From Elymus sibiricus (Eukaryota > Streptophyta > Magnoliopsida > Poales > Poaceae), in the NCBI GenBank assembly GCA_039707655.1, contig CM077671.1, positions 370,017,220-370,081,219 on the forward strand: a stretch of 64,000 nucleotides of DNA, written 5' to 3'. This document shows, in pieces, positions 47,478-59,873 of this stretch (position 1 is the first letter of the stretch; each line of letters begins with the position of its first letter). The notes under the pieces were generated by a model. It worked only from the letters and a program-made list of their open reading frames with translations, had not been told where the DNA came from and did not search any database. The translations under genes were made by a program, and so were the position numbers.

Positions 47478-50400
47478 TGTGACGCCCGGATAATTAAGCT
47501 ACAGTAATCCCTGTAATCAAGCTACAGTAACCTATGGGTTTGCTAATCCATTTTGCTAATCCAGTTATGATCACTGTTGGAATCAACCCTGATTCAAATT
47601 CCTTTGCAATTCAAAATTCATTTCAAAAGTGGATTAAATATTTTTGCAAACCTGAAAATAAAAATCATGTTTGGGTTATAAATATTCATCTGGTATTTAT
47701 AAAATCAAAACCAACATTTTATCATGTGGTTTTGTGCCTAAAAACTATTTTAACAGAGCCCAAAACAATTGTTTAAATGCCCTTTTGGTTTTTGAAAATA
47801 CCAAATTAATCCAAAGCCCCCCCCCCCAAACTTTTTGTAGCAGTACCTAATATTGCATTGCAATTATTAGGCCAAGTGCCATATTTTCCTAAAGTATTAT
47901 AGCCCCAAAATTAAATAAATAAAAGAAAGAATTAAATCAAAAAAGAAAAAGGAATAGAAATAATAGAAAAGGGCTAAGTGCCCTGGGCACTTAGGCCGGC
48001 TGGCCCAACCAACAGCCTAGCCCAACAGGGGCCTCGTCCCCCTCCTCCTGCTCATCGGGGGGGACGTGGGCATGGCGATGGCCGCCACCGGCAGTCCCCG
48101 TCGCCCTGGCGAGCATCCAGCGGCTCCCTGCCGCCCTTAAGCCCCCCCTCATCGTCCCCTGGAACCATAGCCCCCTCCAGATCCCTCTCTCTCCCTCCCT
48201 CGCGCTCGGATCCCTCCTCCCCCTCTCTGCCGAGTGCCTTCGCCGCCGCGCTGCTGCTCCGCCGCGGCCACCATCGTCTCCGTGCCACTCCGCCGTGTCC
48301 AGCGTCACCTCCACCCTCAGCTACGCCGCCTACCTCGACTGGTTGGAGGTCGGAGCCGCCACCGCGTCTTCCCCGAGCTCTTCCTCCTCCTACGGCCGTC
48401 GTCGATCGCCGCCCCGATACGCCGCCGTCGAGCCCTCCCCGAGCTCGCTGCCACTCCCTACGGCTCCGATGTGAGCCCCTGCCTCCTCCTTTTTCCTTCT
48501 CATCGCCGTTAGCCGCCCGAAAACGCCGTTCCCCTCACATCCGAGCTCGGCTCCGCCGTGAAGCTCACCGCCGTAGCTGTAGTCATCGCCGTGGCCGTCC
48601 GAGCACACGAACGTGCTCGTGGCACTTCTGTGGTGCGGCCGGCACCTCCTGTTTGCCCCCGTTCTAGCCGCTGCGCCCTTCCGTCAAAGCTCCCGTATGC
48701 GCCGCCGTCCGCCGTCGCTGTTTCGGCCACTTCCGGCCTCCCCTGCTGCTTCCACCGCCGCTGATCGAAGTGCGGCTCTGCCCGCGTTCGATCCTGCCCT
48801 TCCGCGCACCGAATGGTCGCCGGACGGCGGATCCCGAAGCCCTCCGCCGTCACAGTGGTCGCCGCCGGCGCGCCATCGCGTTTAAACGCCAGTGTGATGT
48901 GGCCTGGTGGGTCCCCCGTGTCAGGGGATTAATTAGCCCCTAATGACCCAATGACTTGTGGGGCCCGTATTGTAGCAATTAGATTAATTAAATAACCTAA
49001 TACTAAATGAGCCACTGACAGTGGGACCCATCCCCTAATTAATTTCTGATAAATTTAAACACTAATTAACACTGCTGAGGCACTGACATGTGGGGCCCTT
49101 CTACTGTTTCAGTGGATAAGATTGACCCAGTCAGCTGCTGAGTCAGCAGGCTGGCCCACATGTCAGTCTCTACTGACTGGCCCTTTGACCCAGTCAATGG
49201 GCCCACTGGCCAGCCTCTGCACTGGTCAGTTGTGTACAATTCTGGGTACATCTAGCATTTTACTGTTCTCGATAATTCGAATTTATAATTAAAAGAAATT
49301 TCAGAAAATTAATAAAACTTTAAAAATTAATAGAAAATAATCCATAGCTCGGATGAAAAAGTTTTATATATGAAAGTTGATCAGAAAAATCCCACGAATC
49401 TGATTATGCCATCCGTTCATCTGTCACATGCTCCTAGCATGATGAACATGGAACTTTTCCCCTCCGGATCATCTGTCCGATAAATCCAAAGACCCGGGAA
49501 ATATCGCCAGATATTCTCCCGCTCCGTCTGCAACGTATAGTACCGCGTTAGTGCATACCTAGCTCTGCATATTGCCATGTCATGCATCGTGATGCATTTG
49601 TCTGCTTTATATTTATTGTTTCTCCCCCCTCTTCATACCGGTAGACCCCGAGACCGCTGTTGCTGCCGAGTACGACTACGCGACTGACGATCAGCCCTTT
49701 GCCGCAGAGCAGCAAGGCAAGCAATCATACCAACTCCTTAGTATAGGTTGATCAGTGAATCCCCTGTGACCCCCTTAGTCCCAGTTGCCCCTGCTTCTTT
49801 ATCGACGACTCGATGACTCGAAGACCCGAAGACTCGGTCAACTGACCGACGAGCCAGGCCCCTCACATCACCGCACACCCCTTAAGTATGGCACTGCAGA
49901 GCTACTATCGGGTGCCGAGGGTGATACCTCACTTAGCACTCCCGATGTTAATTCTGTAGCGTAGCTAATCGGTCGTGGGTATCGAGGGTGATTCCTCCTT
50001 CCCATTTATCGATAGCGACTCTTGTCATACACATACTTCGAGTGGGATCCATCGAGGGTGATTCCTCGGATATCCACTTGGTGTATAAACACACAGTTAC
50101 TTCATCTTGACTTTGTTTACATGTGAAAGGCGGGACTGGAGGGACAGGCGGTACCACCCTGGTTGAGGTGGACCTGAGTTCCCGACAGTCCTGAGACGGG
50201 TCGGCCCCAAGGGTACCCGTGTGTGAGATGTGGTGGGATGCGCCGGTAAGGCATCCAAAGGATTATGTTGAGGTGTGGACGGGCAGTAGAGGCCCTTGCC
50301 ACACATCCTCGAGTCGGGGTGACGGGACCGCACTTTGAGGGTCGCGCTTGCCCCGCATTAATAAAATGCTAATGGGTTGGGTATTTGATCTGATTTGGTC

Positions 50401-50777
50401 GTTGGCCTTATTGCGCACCAAACCATCACGTGGGAAAGTTATGGGCACTCAGCGTCGTTGTATCAGCCGAAGCTCTTCGGACGTCAGCAATGGAGTGGCG
50501 CGCGCCGGATTGGACTGGACGGTACAGCTCTTGGACTGGAGTGTACTAGGTCTGCTTTCGGCCGCGTTCGCATCATTCAGGAGTGCAAGGGCAAGTGGGC
50601 CCACGAACCTGCGCACTTAGGATTTAGACCGGCGGGCTAGCCTCTTCGTTGAGCCTAGGTGGGGTGACGAAGTGCTGCTATCCCGAGGCCGGGCATGACC
50701 CAGGAAAGTGTGTCCGGCCAGAGGTGATCAGGCGTGTTGGAGATGCGGTGCACCCCTGCAGGGATGATTAATCTATT

Positions 50778-50805
50778 CGAATAGCCGTGTCCACGGTAAC
50801 AGGAC
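50778..50805 (+). promoter_or_regulatory. Conserved AATAGCCGTGTC block in LTR D (3')
   Basis: Copy of the block at 38387-38414. Confidence 0.55.
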
Positions 50806-51123
50806 GACTTGGAGTTATACCTTGACCTTATACAACTATAATTGTGATTTAATTTGAAATGAATGTGGCTCCGGGATTGCTTCCTCGCAGGGAGTCGAGG
50901 AAGAATCCCTGGGCGTGGTTACTTAATAAAATTGCTACAATAATATGACTATATATTTGAGATACCGGTCTACTCTCTTCTAATGCTGCAAGATGCTGAA
51001 GATGCTAGTCTTCGATAGGACTAGGCCTTCCCCTCATTCTTGCTTTCTGCAGTCAGTCCAAATATAATCCCCCATCCCCTTGATAATGATGCATACTTAG
51101 CATAGTTCTGATGTCAGTCTTGC

Positions 51124-51144
51124 GAGTACTTTGGATGAGTACTC
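51124..51144 (+). other. Stem-loop in LTR D (3')
   Basis: Copy of the GAGTACT/AGTACTC hairpin at 38733-38753. Confidence 0.7.
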
Positions 51145-51591
51145 ACCGCTGCTTTGCTTTCTCTTTTCCCCTCGATACGATTCCGCGTTCAGACGATGGA
51201 GCCCAGGAGATGGAATACGCCGGAGACGACTACTACACCACCGCTGGAGCCTACTACTACGCGGAGAGTGCCGACGCTCAGGAGTAGTTAGGAGGTTCCC
51301 AGGCAGGAGGCCTCGCCTCTTTCGATCCGTTGCTTATGTTTGTGCTAGCCTTCTTAAGGCAAAACTTGTTTAACTTATATCTGTACTCAGATATTATTTG
51401 CTTCCACTGACTCGTGTTTTGTCGAGCTTTGTATTCGAGACCTCGAGGCCCCTGGCTTGTAATATCAAGCTGTATGACTTTAATTTGTGTCTAGTGTTGT
51501 GTTGTGATATCAATCAGTGAGTCCCTAATCTTGGTCGTACGCATTGCGTGTATGTTTAGCGTACGGTCGAGATCGGGGGCGTCACACTCCT

Positions 51592-52126
51592 CCCCTCCCT
51601 TCCTCCTATATATACTAGAGGATTTGAGGGCAGCCCCAACCCTAATTGCCATGTGCTGCCCACTTCTTCCTCTAGATCGTTTCTCCTCTAGATTAGTTCG
51701 GCGGAGCTCGGCGAAGCCCTGCCGGATTAGTTTACCACCACCGCCACCACGCCGTTGTGGTGCCGGAGAACTCATCTACCTCTCTGCCCCCTCTTGCTGG
51801 ATCAAGAAGGAGGAGATCTTCATCGAGCTGTACGTGTGCTGAACGCGGAGGTGCTGTCCGTTCGGCGCTAGATCGGAAGGACCGTGATTGGATCGCGGGA
51901 CGGTTCGTGATTGGATCGCGGGACGGATCGTGATCGGATCGCGGGACGGCTAGCGATTTGGATCACGAAGACGTTCGACTACATCAACCGCGTTTCTCAA
52001 CGCTTCCCGCTTAGCGATCTACAAGGGTATGTAGATCCACTCTCCCTCTCGTAGATGCTCATCACCATGGATAGATCTTGCGTGTGCGTAGGAAATTTTT
52101 TGTTTCCCATGCAACGTTCCCCAACA
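51592..52126 (+). repeat. 5' LTR of Copia element C, right part
   Basis: Continues from 34978 after Gypsy D and ends CCCCAACA. It contains a short GGATCGCGGGACGG tandem array (about 51883-51965). Confidence 0.93.
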
Positions 52127-52127
52127 G

Positions 52128-52140
52128 TGGCATCAGAGCT
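52128..52140 (+). other. Primer binding site of Copia element C
   Basis: TGGCATCAGAGCT, the tRNA-Met site with two changes from the copy in element 1. Confidence 0.8.
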
Positions 52141-53417
52141 AGGTCTATGCGTAGATGAGATCACGAGTAGAACACAAAGGAGTTTGTGGGCGTTGATACT
52201 CAGATTGCTTCCTTCCTTGGTGTTTTCTTGATTCAGCGGTATTGTGGGATGAAGCGGCCCGGACCAACCTTACTCGTACGCTTACGAGAGACCAGTTCCA
52301 TCAACTGACATGTGACTTTGTTGCATAAAGATGGCTGGCGGGTGTCTGTCTCTCCCACTTTATTTGGATTGGATTCGACAAAGGCGGTCCTTGAGAAGGT
52401 TGAATAGCAATTTGTGTATCACCGTTGTGGTTTTTGCGTAGGTAAGAATCGTTCTTGCTAGATACCCGTAGCAGCCACGTAAAACATGCAACAACAATTA
52501 GAGGACGTCTAACTTGTTTTTGCAGGGTATGTTGTGATGTGATATGGCCAATTACATGATGAGATATATGTGATGTATGAGATGATCATGTTTTGTATAG
52601 AATATCACGACTTGCATGTCGATGAGTACGGCAACCGGTAGGAGCCATAGGGTTGTCTTTAATTTATTTTCGCCATTTTTGCTTTACTTTATCGCTATGA
52701 GTTAGCAATAGTCATAGAAGCAACAGTTGGCGCGACAACCTCATGGCGACACGTTGATGGAGATCAATATGATGGAGATCATGGTGTCATGCCGGTGACG
52801 ATGGAGATCATGCCAGTGCTTTGGAGATGGAGATCAAAAGCACAAGTTCATGGCCATATCATGTCACTTATGATTTGCATGTGATGTTAATCCTTTTATG
52901 CATCTTATTTTACTTAGGACGACGGTAGCATTATAAGGTGATCCCTCACTAAAATTTCAAGATAAAATTGTGTTATCCCCGAGTGTGCACCGTTGCGAAA
53001 GTTCGTCGTTTCGAGACACCACGTGATGATCGGGTGTGATAGACTCTACGTTCGCATACAACGGGTGCAAGCCAGTGTTGTGCGTGCGGAACACTCGGGT
53101 TAAACTTGCGAGCCTAGCATGTACGGACATGGCCTCGGAACACAAGAGACCGAAAGGTCGAACATGAGTCATATAGTAGATATGATCAACATGAAGATGT
53201 TCACCATTGAAACCACCTCATCTCACGTGATGATCGGACTTGAGTTGGTGAATTTGGATCATGTGACACTCGAATGACCAGAGGGATGTCAATTTGAGTG
53301 GGAGTTTTTAAGTAATATGATTAACTAAACTCATTATCATGAACATAGTCAAAATGTCTTTACAAATTATGTTGTAGATTACTAGCTCGCGCTGTAGCTC
53401 CCTTGAATTTTTATATG

Positions 53418-56400
53418 TTCCTAGAGAAATAGAGTTGAAAGATGATGGTAGCAATAATGCGGACTGGGTCCATGATCTGAGGATTGTCCTCATTGCTGCA
53501 CATGAGGCTTATGTCCTTAATGCACCGCTCGGTGCGCCACCCCCTCAAGTGTCATCTATAGATGTTGTGAACATCTGATAGGCACGTTCTGATGACTACT
53601 TGATAGTTCAGTGCGTCATGCATTACGGCTTAGAATTGAGGCTCCAAAACGTTTTGAACGTCACGGAACATATGAGATGTTCTAAGAGCTGAAATTGGGA
53701 TCTCAGGCTCCTGCCCGTGTTGAGAGGTATGAGACCTCCAACAAGATTCTTTGCCTGCAAGATGAAAGAGAATAGCTCAATCAGTGAGCATGTGCTTAGA
53801 TTGTCTGGGTGCTACAATCGCTTGAATCGAGTGGGAGCTGATCTTCCAGATAAGATAGTGGTTGATATAGTTCTCCAAGTCACTGCCACAAAGCTACTAG
53901 AGCTTCGTGATGAACTATGAAATGCCAGGGATGGAAATAATGATCCCTGAGCTATTCACGATGTTTGACACCGCAAAGGTAGAAATCAAGAAGGAGCATC
54001 AAGTGTTGATGGTTAGTAAAACCACTAGTTTCGAGAAGGGCAATGGCAAGGAGGGAAACTTCATGGATGGCAAGCCAGTTGCTGCTCCAGTGAAGAAACC
54101 CAAGGTTGAACCCAAACCCGAGACTAAGTGCTTCTATTATGAGGAGAGCGGTCGCTGAAGCGGAACAACGCTAGATACTTGGTAGATAAGAAGGCTGGCA
54201 ACGTCAACAGAAGTATATTTGATATACGTTTTATTCATGTGTACCTTACTAGTACTCCTAGTAGCACCTGGGTATTAGATACCGGTTCAGTTGCTAAATG
54301 TTGGTAACTCGAAATAAAAGCTACGGAATAAACGGAGACTAGCTAAGGGTGAGGTGACGATGTGTGTTGGAAGTGTTTCCAAGATTGATGTGATCACCAT
54401 CGCACGCTCTCTCTACCTTCGGGATTAGTGATGAACCTAAATAAATGTTATTTGGTGTTTGCGTTGAGCATGAACGTGAGTAGATCATGTTTATTGCAAT
54501 ACGGTTATTCATTTAAGTCAGAGAATAATGGTTATTCTGTTTACATGAATAATACCTTTAATGGTCATGCATCCAATATGAGTGGTTTATTAAATCTCGA
54601 TCGTAGTAATACACATGTTCATAATATTGATGCCAAAAGATGCAAAGTTAATAATGATAGTACCACTTACTTGTGGCACTGCCGCCAAGGTCATATTGGT
54701 GTAAAACGCATGAAGAAACTCCATGCTGATGGATCTTTTGACTCACTCGATTTCAAATCGGTTGAGGCATGCGGACCATGCCTCATGGGCAAGATGACTA
54801 AAACCTCGTTTTCCGGCTTGATGGAGCGGGCAAGTGACTTATTGGAAATGATACGTGTTGATGTATGCGGTCCAATGAGTGTTGAAGCGTGCGGTGGATA
54901 TCGCTATTTTGTTACCTTCACTGATGATTTGAGTAGATATGGGGATATTTACTTAATGAAACACAAGTCTGAAACGTTTGAAAAGTTCAAACAAATTCAG
55001 AGTGAAGTTTGAGATCATCGTGACAACAAGATAAAATGTCTACGATATGATCGCAGAGGTAAATATCTGAGTTACGAGTTTGGTATACAACTTAAGACAA
55101 TGTGGAAGTTGTTTCACAACTCACGCCACCTGGAACACCATAGTGTGATGGTGTGTCCGAACATCGTAGTCGTGCTCTATTGGATATGGTGCGTACTATG
55201 ATTTCTCTTATCGATTTGCCACTATTGTTTTGGGGTTATGCATTAGAGACAACTACATTCACTTTAAATGGGGCACCATCTAAGTCCGTTGAGATGACAC
55301 CGTATGAATTTTGGTTTGGCAGAAACCTAAGCTGTCATTTCTTAATGTTTGGGGCTGAGACGCTTATGTGAGAAAGGTTTCAACCTGATGAGCTCGAACC
55401 CAAAGAGGACAAATGCATCTTCATAGAATACCCTAACGTAACAGTTGGGTATACCTTCTATCTCAGATCCAAGCGCAAAGTGTTTGTTGCTAAAAAACGG
55501 GTCCTTTCTCGAGAAAAAGTTTCTCTCGGAAGAATTGAGTGGGAGGAAAGTAGAACTTGATGAGGTTGTTGAACCGTCACTTCAGTTGGATAGTAGCACG
55601 ACGCAGAAAGATGTTTCTACGACGCCTACACCAAGTGAAGAGGAAGCAAATGATGATGATCATGAAGCTACGGATCAAGTTACTACCGAACCTCATAGGT
55701 TGACAAGAACTCATACCGCCCCTGAGTGGTACGTCAGTCCTGTCTTGGAGGTCATGTTGTTAGACAACAGTGAACCTACGAGCTATGAAGAAGCGATGGT
55801 GGGCCCGGATTCCAACAAATGGCTAGGAGACATGAAATCCGAGATATGATCCATGTATGAAAACCAAGTATGGACTTTGGTAAGACTTGCCCGTTAAACG
55901 GCAGGCCGTTGAGTACAAATGGACCTTTAAGAAGAAGACAGCCACTGATGGTAAATGTCACCATTTATAAAGCTCGACTTGTCGCAAAGAAGTTTCCGAC
56001 AAAGTTCAAGGAGTTGACTACGATGAGATTCTCTCACCCATAGCGATGCTAAAGTCTGTTGGAATTATGTTAGCAGTTGCTGCATTTTTCAATTATGAAA
56101 TCTGGCAGATGGATGTCAAAACATCGTTTCCTTAACAGTTTCCTTGAGGAAAGGTTGTATGTGATACAACCAGAAGGTTTTGTCAGTCCTAAGGATGCTA
56201 AAAGGTGTGCAAGCTCCAGCAATCCTTCTATAGGCTGGAGCAAGCATCTCGGAGTTGGAATATACGCTTTGATGAAGGGATCAAAGATTTTTTGGTCTAT
56301 ACAAAGTTTATGAGAAACTTGTATTTATAATAAAGTGAGTGGGAGCACTATAGAATTTCTGATAAGTATATGTGGATGACATATTGTTGATCGGAAATGA

Positions 56401-57119
56401 TATAGAATTTCTGGAAAGCATAAAGGGTTGTTTGAAAAGGAGTTTTTCAAAGGAAAACCTGGAAAGAAGCTACTTAAATATTGGGCATCAGGATCTATAG
56501 AGATAGATCAAGACGTCTGATAAAACTTTCAATGAGTACATACTTTGACAAGATTTTGAAAGAGTTCAAAATGGATCAGTCAAAGAAAGAGTTCTTACCT
56601 GATCTGTAAGGTGTGGAGTTGAGTGAGACTCAAAGACTCGACCACGGCAGAAGAAAGAGAAAGGACGAACGTCGTCCCCTATGCCTTATCCATAGGCTCT
56701 GTATAGTATGCCATGCTTTGTACCGCACCTGGTGTGTGCCTTGCCATGAGTCTGTCAAGGGGTACAAGAGTGGTCCAGGAGTGGATCACTGGACAGTGGT
56801 CAAAATTATCCTTGGTAACTAGAGGACTAAGGAAATGTTTCTCGATTATGGAGGTGATAAAGAGTTCGTCGTAAAGGGTTACGTCGATGCAAGCTTTGAC
56901 ACCAATCCGGACGACTCTGTGTAGCAGTCCGGATACGTATAGTGGAGCAGTCATTTGGAATAGCTCCAAGTGGAGTGTGGTAGCATCTGCAGTAAGACAT
57001 ATGGATTTGCAAGGAACACACGGATCTGAATATTGCAGACCGTTGACTAAAACCTCTCTCACATGCAAAACATGGTCGAACCCCAGAACTCATTGGGAGT
57101 TAGATTCATAACAATGTAA
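53418..57119 (+). pseudogene. Degenerate Copia gag-pol of element C
   Basis: Same domain order as element 1. Gag remnants lie at 53420-54150 with a ruined zinc knuckle (Cys then Tyr and Arg in place of Cys and His). The protease VLDTGS is at 54272-54289. The longest open part (54428-55012) holds the HHCC region (WHCRQGHIG...EACGPC) and the start of the integrase core (DVCGPMSV, FTDDLSRYG), ending in TGA at 55010-55012. Reverse transcriptase is broken at 56125-56135 and the YVDD box is at 56369-56380. RNase H is shortened near 56975-57030 and the C-terminus ends at TAA 57117-57119. It is non-functional. Confidence 0.9.
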
Positions 57120-57158
57120 ATCACATAGCGATGTGAGCTAGATTATTGACTCTAGTGC

Positions 57159-57169
57159 AAGTGGGAGAC
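57159..57169 (+). other. Polypurine tract of Copia element C
   Basis: AAGTGGGAGAC directly before the 3' LTR. Confidence 0.85.
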
Positions 57170-59020
57170 TGTTGGAAATATGCCCTAGAGGCAATAATAA
57201 AATGGTTATTATTATATTTCCTTGTTCATGATAATCGTTTATTATCCATGCTATAATTGTATTGATTGGAAACTCAAATACATGTGTGGGTACATAGACA
57301 ACACTGTGTCCCTAGTATGCCTCTAGTAAACTAGCTCGTTGATCAAAGATGGTCAAGGTTTCCTGGCCATAGACATGAGATGTCATTGGAAAACAGGATC
57401 CCATCATTAGGAGAATGATGTGATGGACAAGACCCAAACTATGAACGTAGCATATGATCGTGTCAGTTTATTGCTATAGTTTTCTGCATGTCAAGTATCT
57501 GTTCCTATGACCATGAGATCATGCAACTCACTGACACCGGAGGAATACCTTGTGTTTATCAAATGTCGCAACGTAACTGGGTGACTATAAAGATGCTCTA
57601 CAGGTATCTCCGAAGGTGTTTGTTGAGCTGGCATGGATCGAGACTGGGATTTGTTACTCCGTATGACGGAGAGGTATCTCAGGGCCCACTCGGTAATACA
57701 ACATCACAATAAGCCTTGCAAGCAATGTGACTAAAGAGTTAGCCACGGGATCTTGTATTACAGAACGAGTAAAGAGACTTGCCGGTAACGAGATTGAACT
57801 AGGTATAGAGATACCGACGATCGAATCTCGGGCAAGTAACATACCGAAGAACAAAGGGAACAACATACGGGATTAACTGAATCCTTGACATAGAGGTTCA
57901 ACCGATAAAGATCTTCGTAGAATATGTAGGAACCAATATGGGCATCCAGGTCCCGCTATTGGTTATTGACCGTAGAGGTGTCTCGGTCATGTCTACATAG
58001 TTCTCGAACCCGCAGGGTCTGCACACTTAACGTTCGGTGACGTTTTGGTAGTATTGAGTTATGTATGGTGGTGACCGAAGGTTGTTCGGAGTCTCGGATG
58101 AGATCCCGGACGTCACGAGGAGCTCCGGAATGGTCTGGAGGTAAAGATTGATATATAGGAAGTCCCGTTTTGGCCACCGAAAAAGTTTCGGGTATTTCCG
58201 GTAGTGTACCGGGAGTGCCGGAGGGCCATCGGGAGGGGCCACCCACGCCGGGAGGCCACATGGGCCTGAGGGGTGATGCACCATCCCTTAGTGGGCTGGG
58301 CAAACCAGCCCCACAAGGCCCATGTGGCTAGGAAGGTGGGAAAGGAAAAAACCCCAAGGAGAGGGAAGGATTCCAAGTAGGATTGGAATCCTACTTGGAG
58401 TAGGATTGGAGGTGGACTCCTCCACCTCCTCCTAGTTCGGCCGAATCCTCCTTGTGGAGGGTTTGAGGCTGCCTCCTCTCCTCCCTTCCTCCTATATATA
58501 CTAGAGGATTTGAGGGCAGCCCCAACCCTAGTTGCCACGTGCTGCCCACTTCTTCCTCTAGATCATTTCTCCTCTAGATTAGTTCGGCAGAGCTCGGCGG
58601 AGCTCGGCGAAGGCCTGCCGGATTAGTTCACCACCACCGCCACCACGCCGTTGTGCTACCGGAGAACTCATCTACCTCTCCGCCCCTCTTGCTGGATCAA
58701 GAAGGCGGAGATCGTCATCGAGCTGTACATGTGCTGAACGCGGAGGTGATGTCCGTTCGGCGCTAGATCGGAAGGACCGGGATTGGATCGCGGGACGGTT
58801 CGTGATTGGATCGCGGGACGGATCGTGATCGGATCGCGGGACGGCTAGCGATTTGGATCGCGAAGACGTTCGACTACATCAACCACGTTTCTCAACGCTT
58901 CCCGCTTAGCGATCTACAAGGGTATGTAGATCCACTCTCCCTCTCGTAGATGCTCATCACCATGGATAGATCTTGCGTGTGTGTAGGAAATTTTTTGTTT
59001 CCCATGCAACGTCCCCAACA
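57170..59020 (+). repeat. 3' LTR of Copia element C
   Basis: 1851 bp, TGTTGG...CCAACA. The U5 tandem array is at about 58778-58863, shorter than in element 1. Confidence 0.94.
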
Positions 59021-59092
59021 ATTTATTTGGATTGTTGAGTATCACTTGGGATGGTTCTAACTCCTGGATACTCATTGTGGTTATTTATATAT

Positions 59093-59310
59093 AAGCCCTT
59101 TATGTGGCGTCGCTCAGACGCCCGACTGTGGCACGCATGTTGTTTACTTTATATATAAGCCCTTTATGTTGCGTCGCATAGACGCCCGACTGCGGCACGT
59201 ATTGTTATTATTATTCTTTATAAGCCCTTTATGTGGCGTCGCTCAGACGCCCGACTGTGGCACGTGTTATAATTTTTCCCTTCGAGGCGTCGCTTCAGAC
59301 ACCCGATCGG
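59093..59310 (+). repeat. Tandem array, about 64-bp unit, three copies and a part
   Basis: AAGCCCTTTATGTGGCGTCG recurs at 59093, 59157 (TTGCGTCG variant) and 59222, with a partial GGCGTCGCTTCAGACACCCG near 59285. Each unit holds a GCGTC...GACGC inverted repeat. Confidence 0.88.
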
Positions 59311-59496
59311 ATTATTTTTAATTTCATTCCTTGATTGGATTATATTATTTTTATTCTCTTTTTGCTTACTCATTTTAACATGAATGACCGGCTTGCTTGC
59401 ATCATGAATTTTATTTGGTGACTGACTAAGTGATCGTGGATTATTTCAGTGCATGATTATCACCTGCTATATTATACCTGTGTTCATGATGTTTGT

Positions 59497-59515
59497 GAGT
59501 ACATTGAAAGTACTC
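59497..59515 (+). other. Stem-loop in LTR B
   Basis: GAGTAC, loop ATTGAAA, GTACTC. It is like the hairpin in LTR D and is followed by similar bases (ACTGGCT against ACCGCT). Confidence 0.65.
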
Positions 59516-59873
59516 ACTGGCTTGTCCCTGGCTATTGTCTTGGCCAGATTTCTTGCTTGGAGAGGAGCGCAATGACGACAGTTCCGGAACCTAGGCAACG
59601 AAGATAGCAGCCATGCGAAGATAGGAATTATCCAGGTCAGCTGTTCCTGTGGGAAATGGAGTCCCATAGACGCTAACGATCCGCAAACCGCTTCCGCCAT
59701 CAACCATTAGAAACTTTTGACCATCATGGTCTTGTACTTCAGATTTTGTATTTTGCTTGGAATTTCTGTATCAAGAATGTGCCTCACCAGCTAACAGTAA
59801 TCCTGGGGTTGGTGAGCACAAGGACCATTTGCTGGGAAATTAATATCCTGGAAAACCCGGTCCTGACATCTTC

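Larger units (their letters stand above)
34979..51586 (+). mobile_element. Gypsy element D with about 4.2 kb LTRs
   Basis: Starts TGTGACGCCC and ends GGGGGCGTCACA, flanked by CTCCT (34974-34978, 51587-51591). LTRs are 34979-39195 and 47478-51586. A tRNA-Met primer site follows the 5' LTR. The internal region is 4.47 kb once solo LTR E is removed, too short for gag-pol, and has only a faint protease-to-polymerase remnant. The primer type and TGTGACGCC start suggest a chromovirus-like Gypsy lineage; the family name is uncertain. Confidence 0.92.
47478..51586 (+). repeat. 3' LTR of Gypsy element D
   Basis: 4109 bp, closely similar to the 5' LTR. Compared with it, 130 bp are missing at 49721-49724, exactly between two GCAA copies. 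The conserved block is at 50778-50805 and the stem-loop at 51124-51144. Confidence 0.93.
33670..59020 (+). mobile_element. Copia element C, same subfamily as element 1, split by Gypsy D
   Basis: TGTTGG...CCAACA LTRs with ATTTA duplications (33665-33669, 59021-59025). The 5' LTR is interrupted at 34978 by Gypsy element D and resumes at 51592. Once D is removed the LTRs are 1844 and 1851 bp. The internal region 52127-57169 aligns along its length with element 1 and carries a broken gag-pol. Confidence 0.93.
30524..59868 (+). mobile_element. Gypsy-type solo LTR B, itself split by Copia element C
   Basis: Starts TGTAACACCCC and ends GGTCCTGACA, flanked by TCTTC (30519-30523, 59869-59873). Removing element C leaves 3146 + 843 bp, about 4.0 kb, with no internal domain or second LTR, so it is a solo LTR formed by LTR-LTR recombination. 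It has a TATAAAAG box at 31808, the AATAGCCGTGTC block at 33509, and a hairpin at 59497. The orientation is from TG...CA ends plus the TATA box. Confidence 0.85.
59026..59868 (+). repeat. Solo LTR B, right part
   Basis: Resumes after the ATTTA duplication of Copia C and ends CCTGACA. It contains the 64-bp tandem array and the GAGTAC/GTACTC hairpin. Confidence 0.85.

Noticed and set aside
47978..48667. 229-codon open frame in the 3' LTR of element D
   Set aside because: The matching place in the 5' LTR (35454-35999) ends early, the protein is Pro/Ser/Arg low complexity, and such frames arise freely in CpG-rich LTR DNA.
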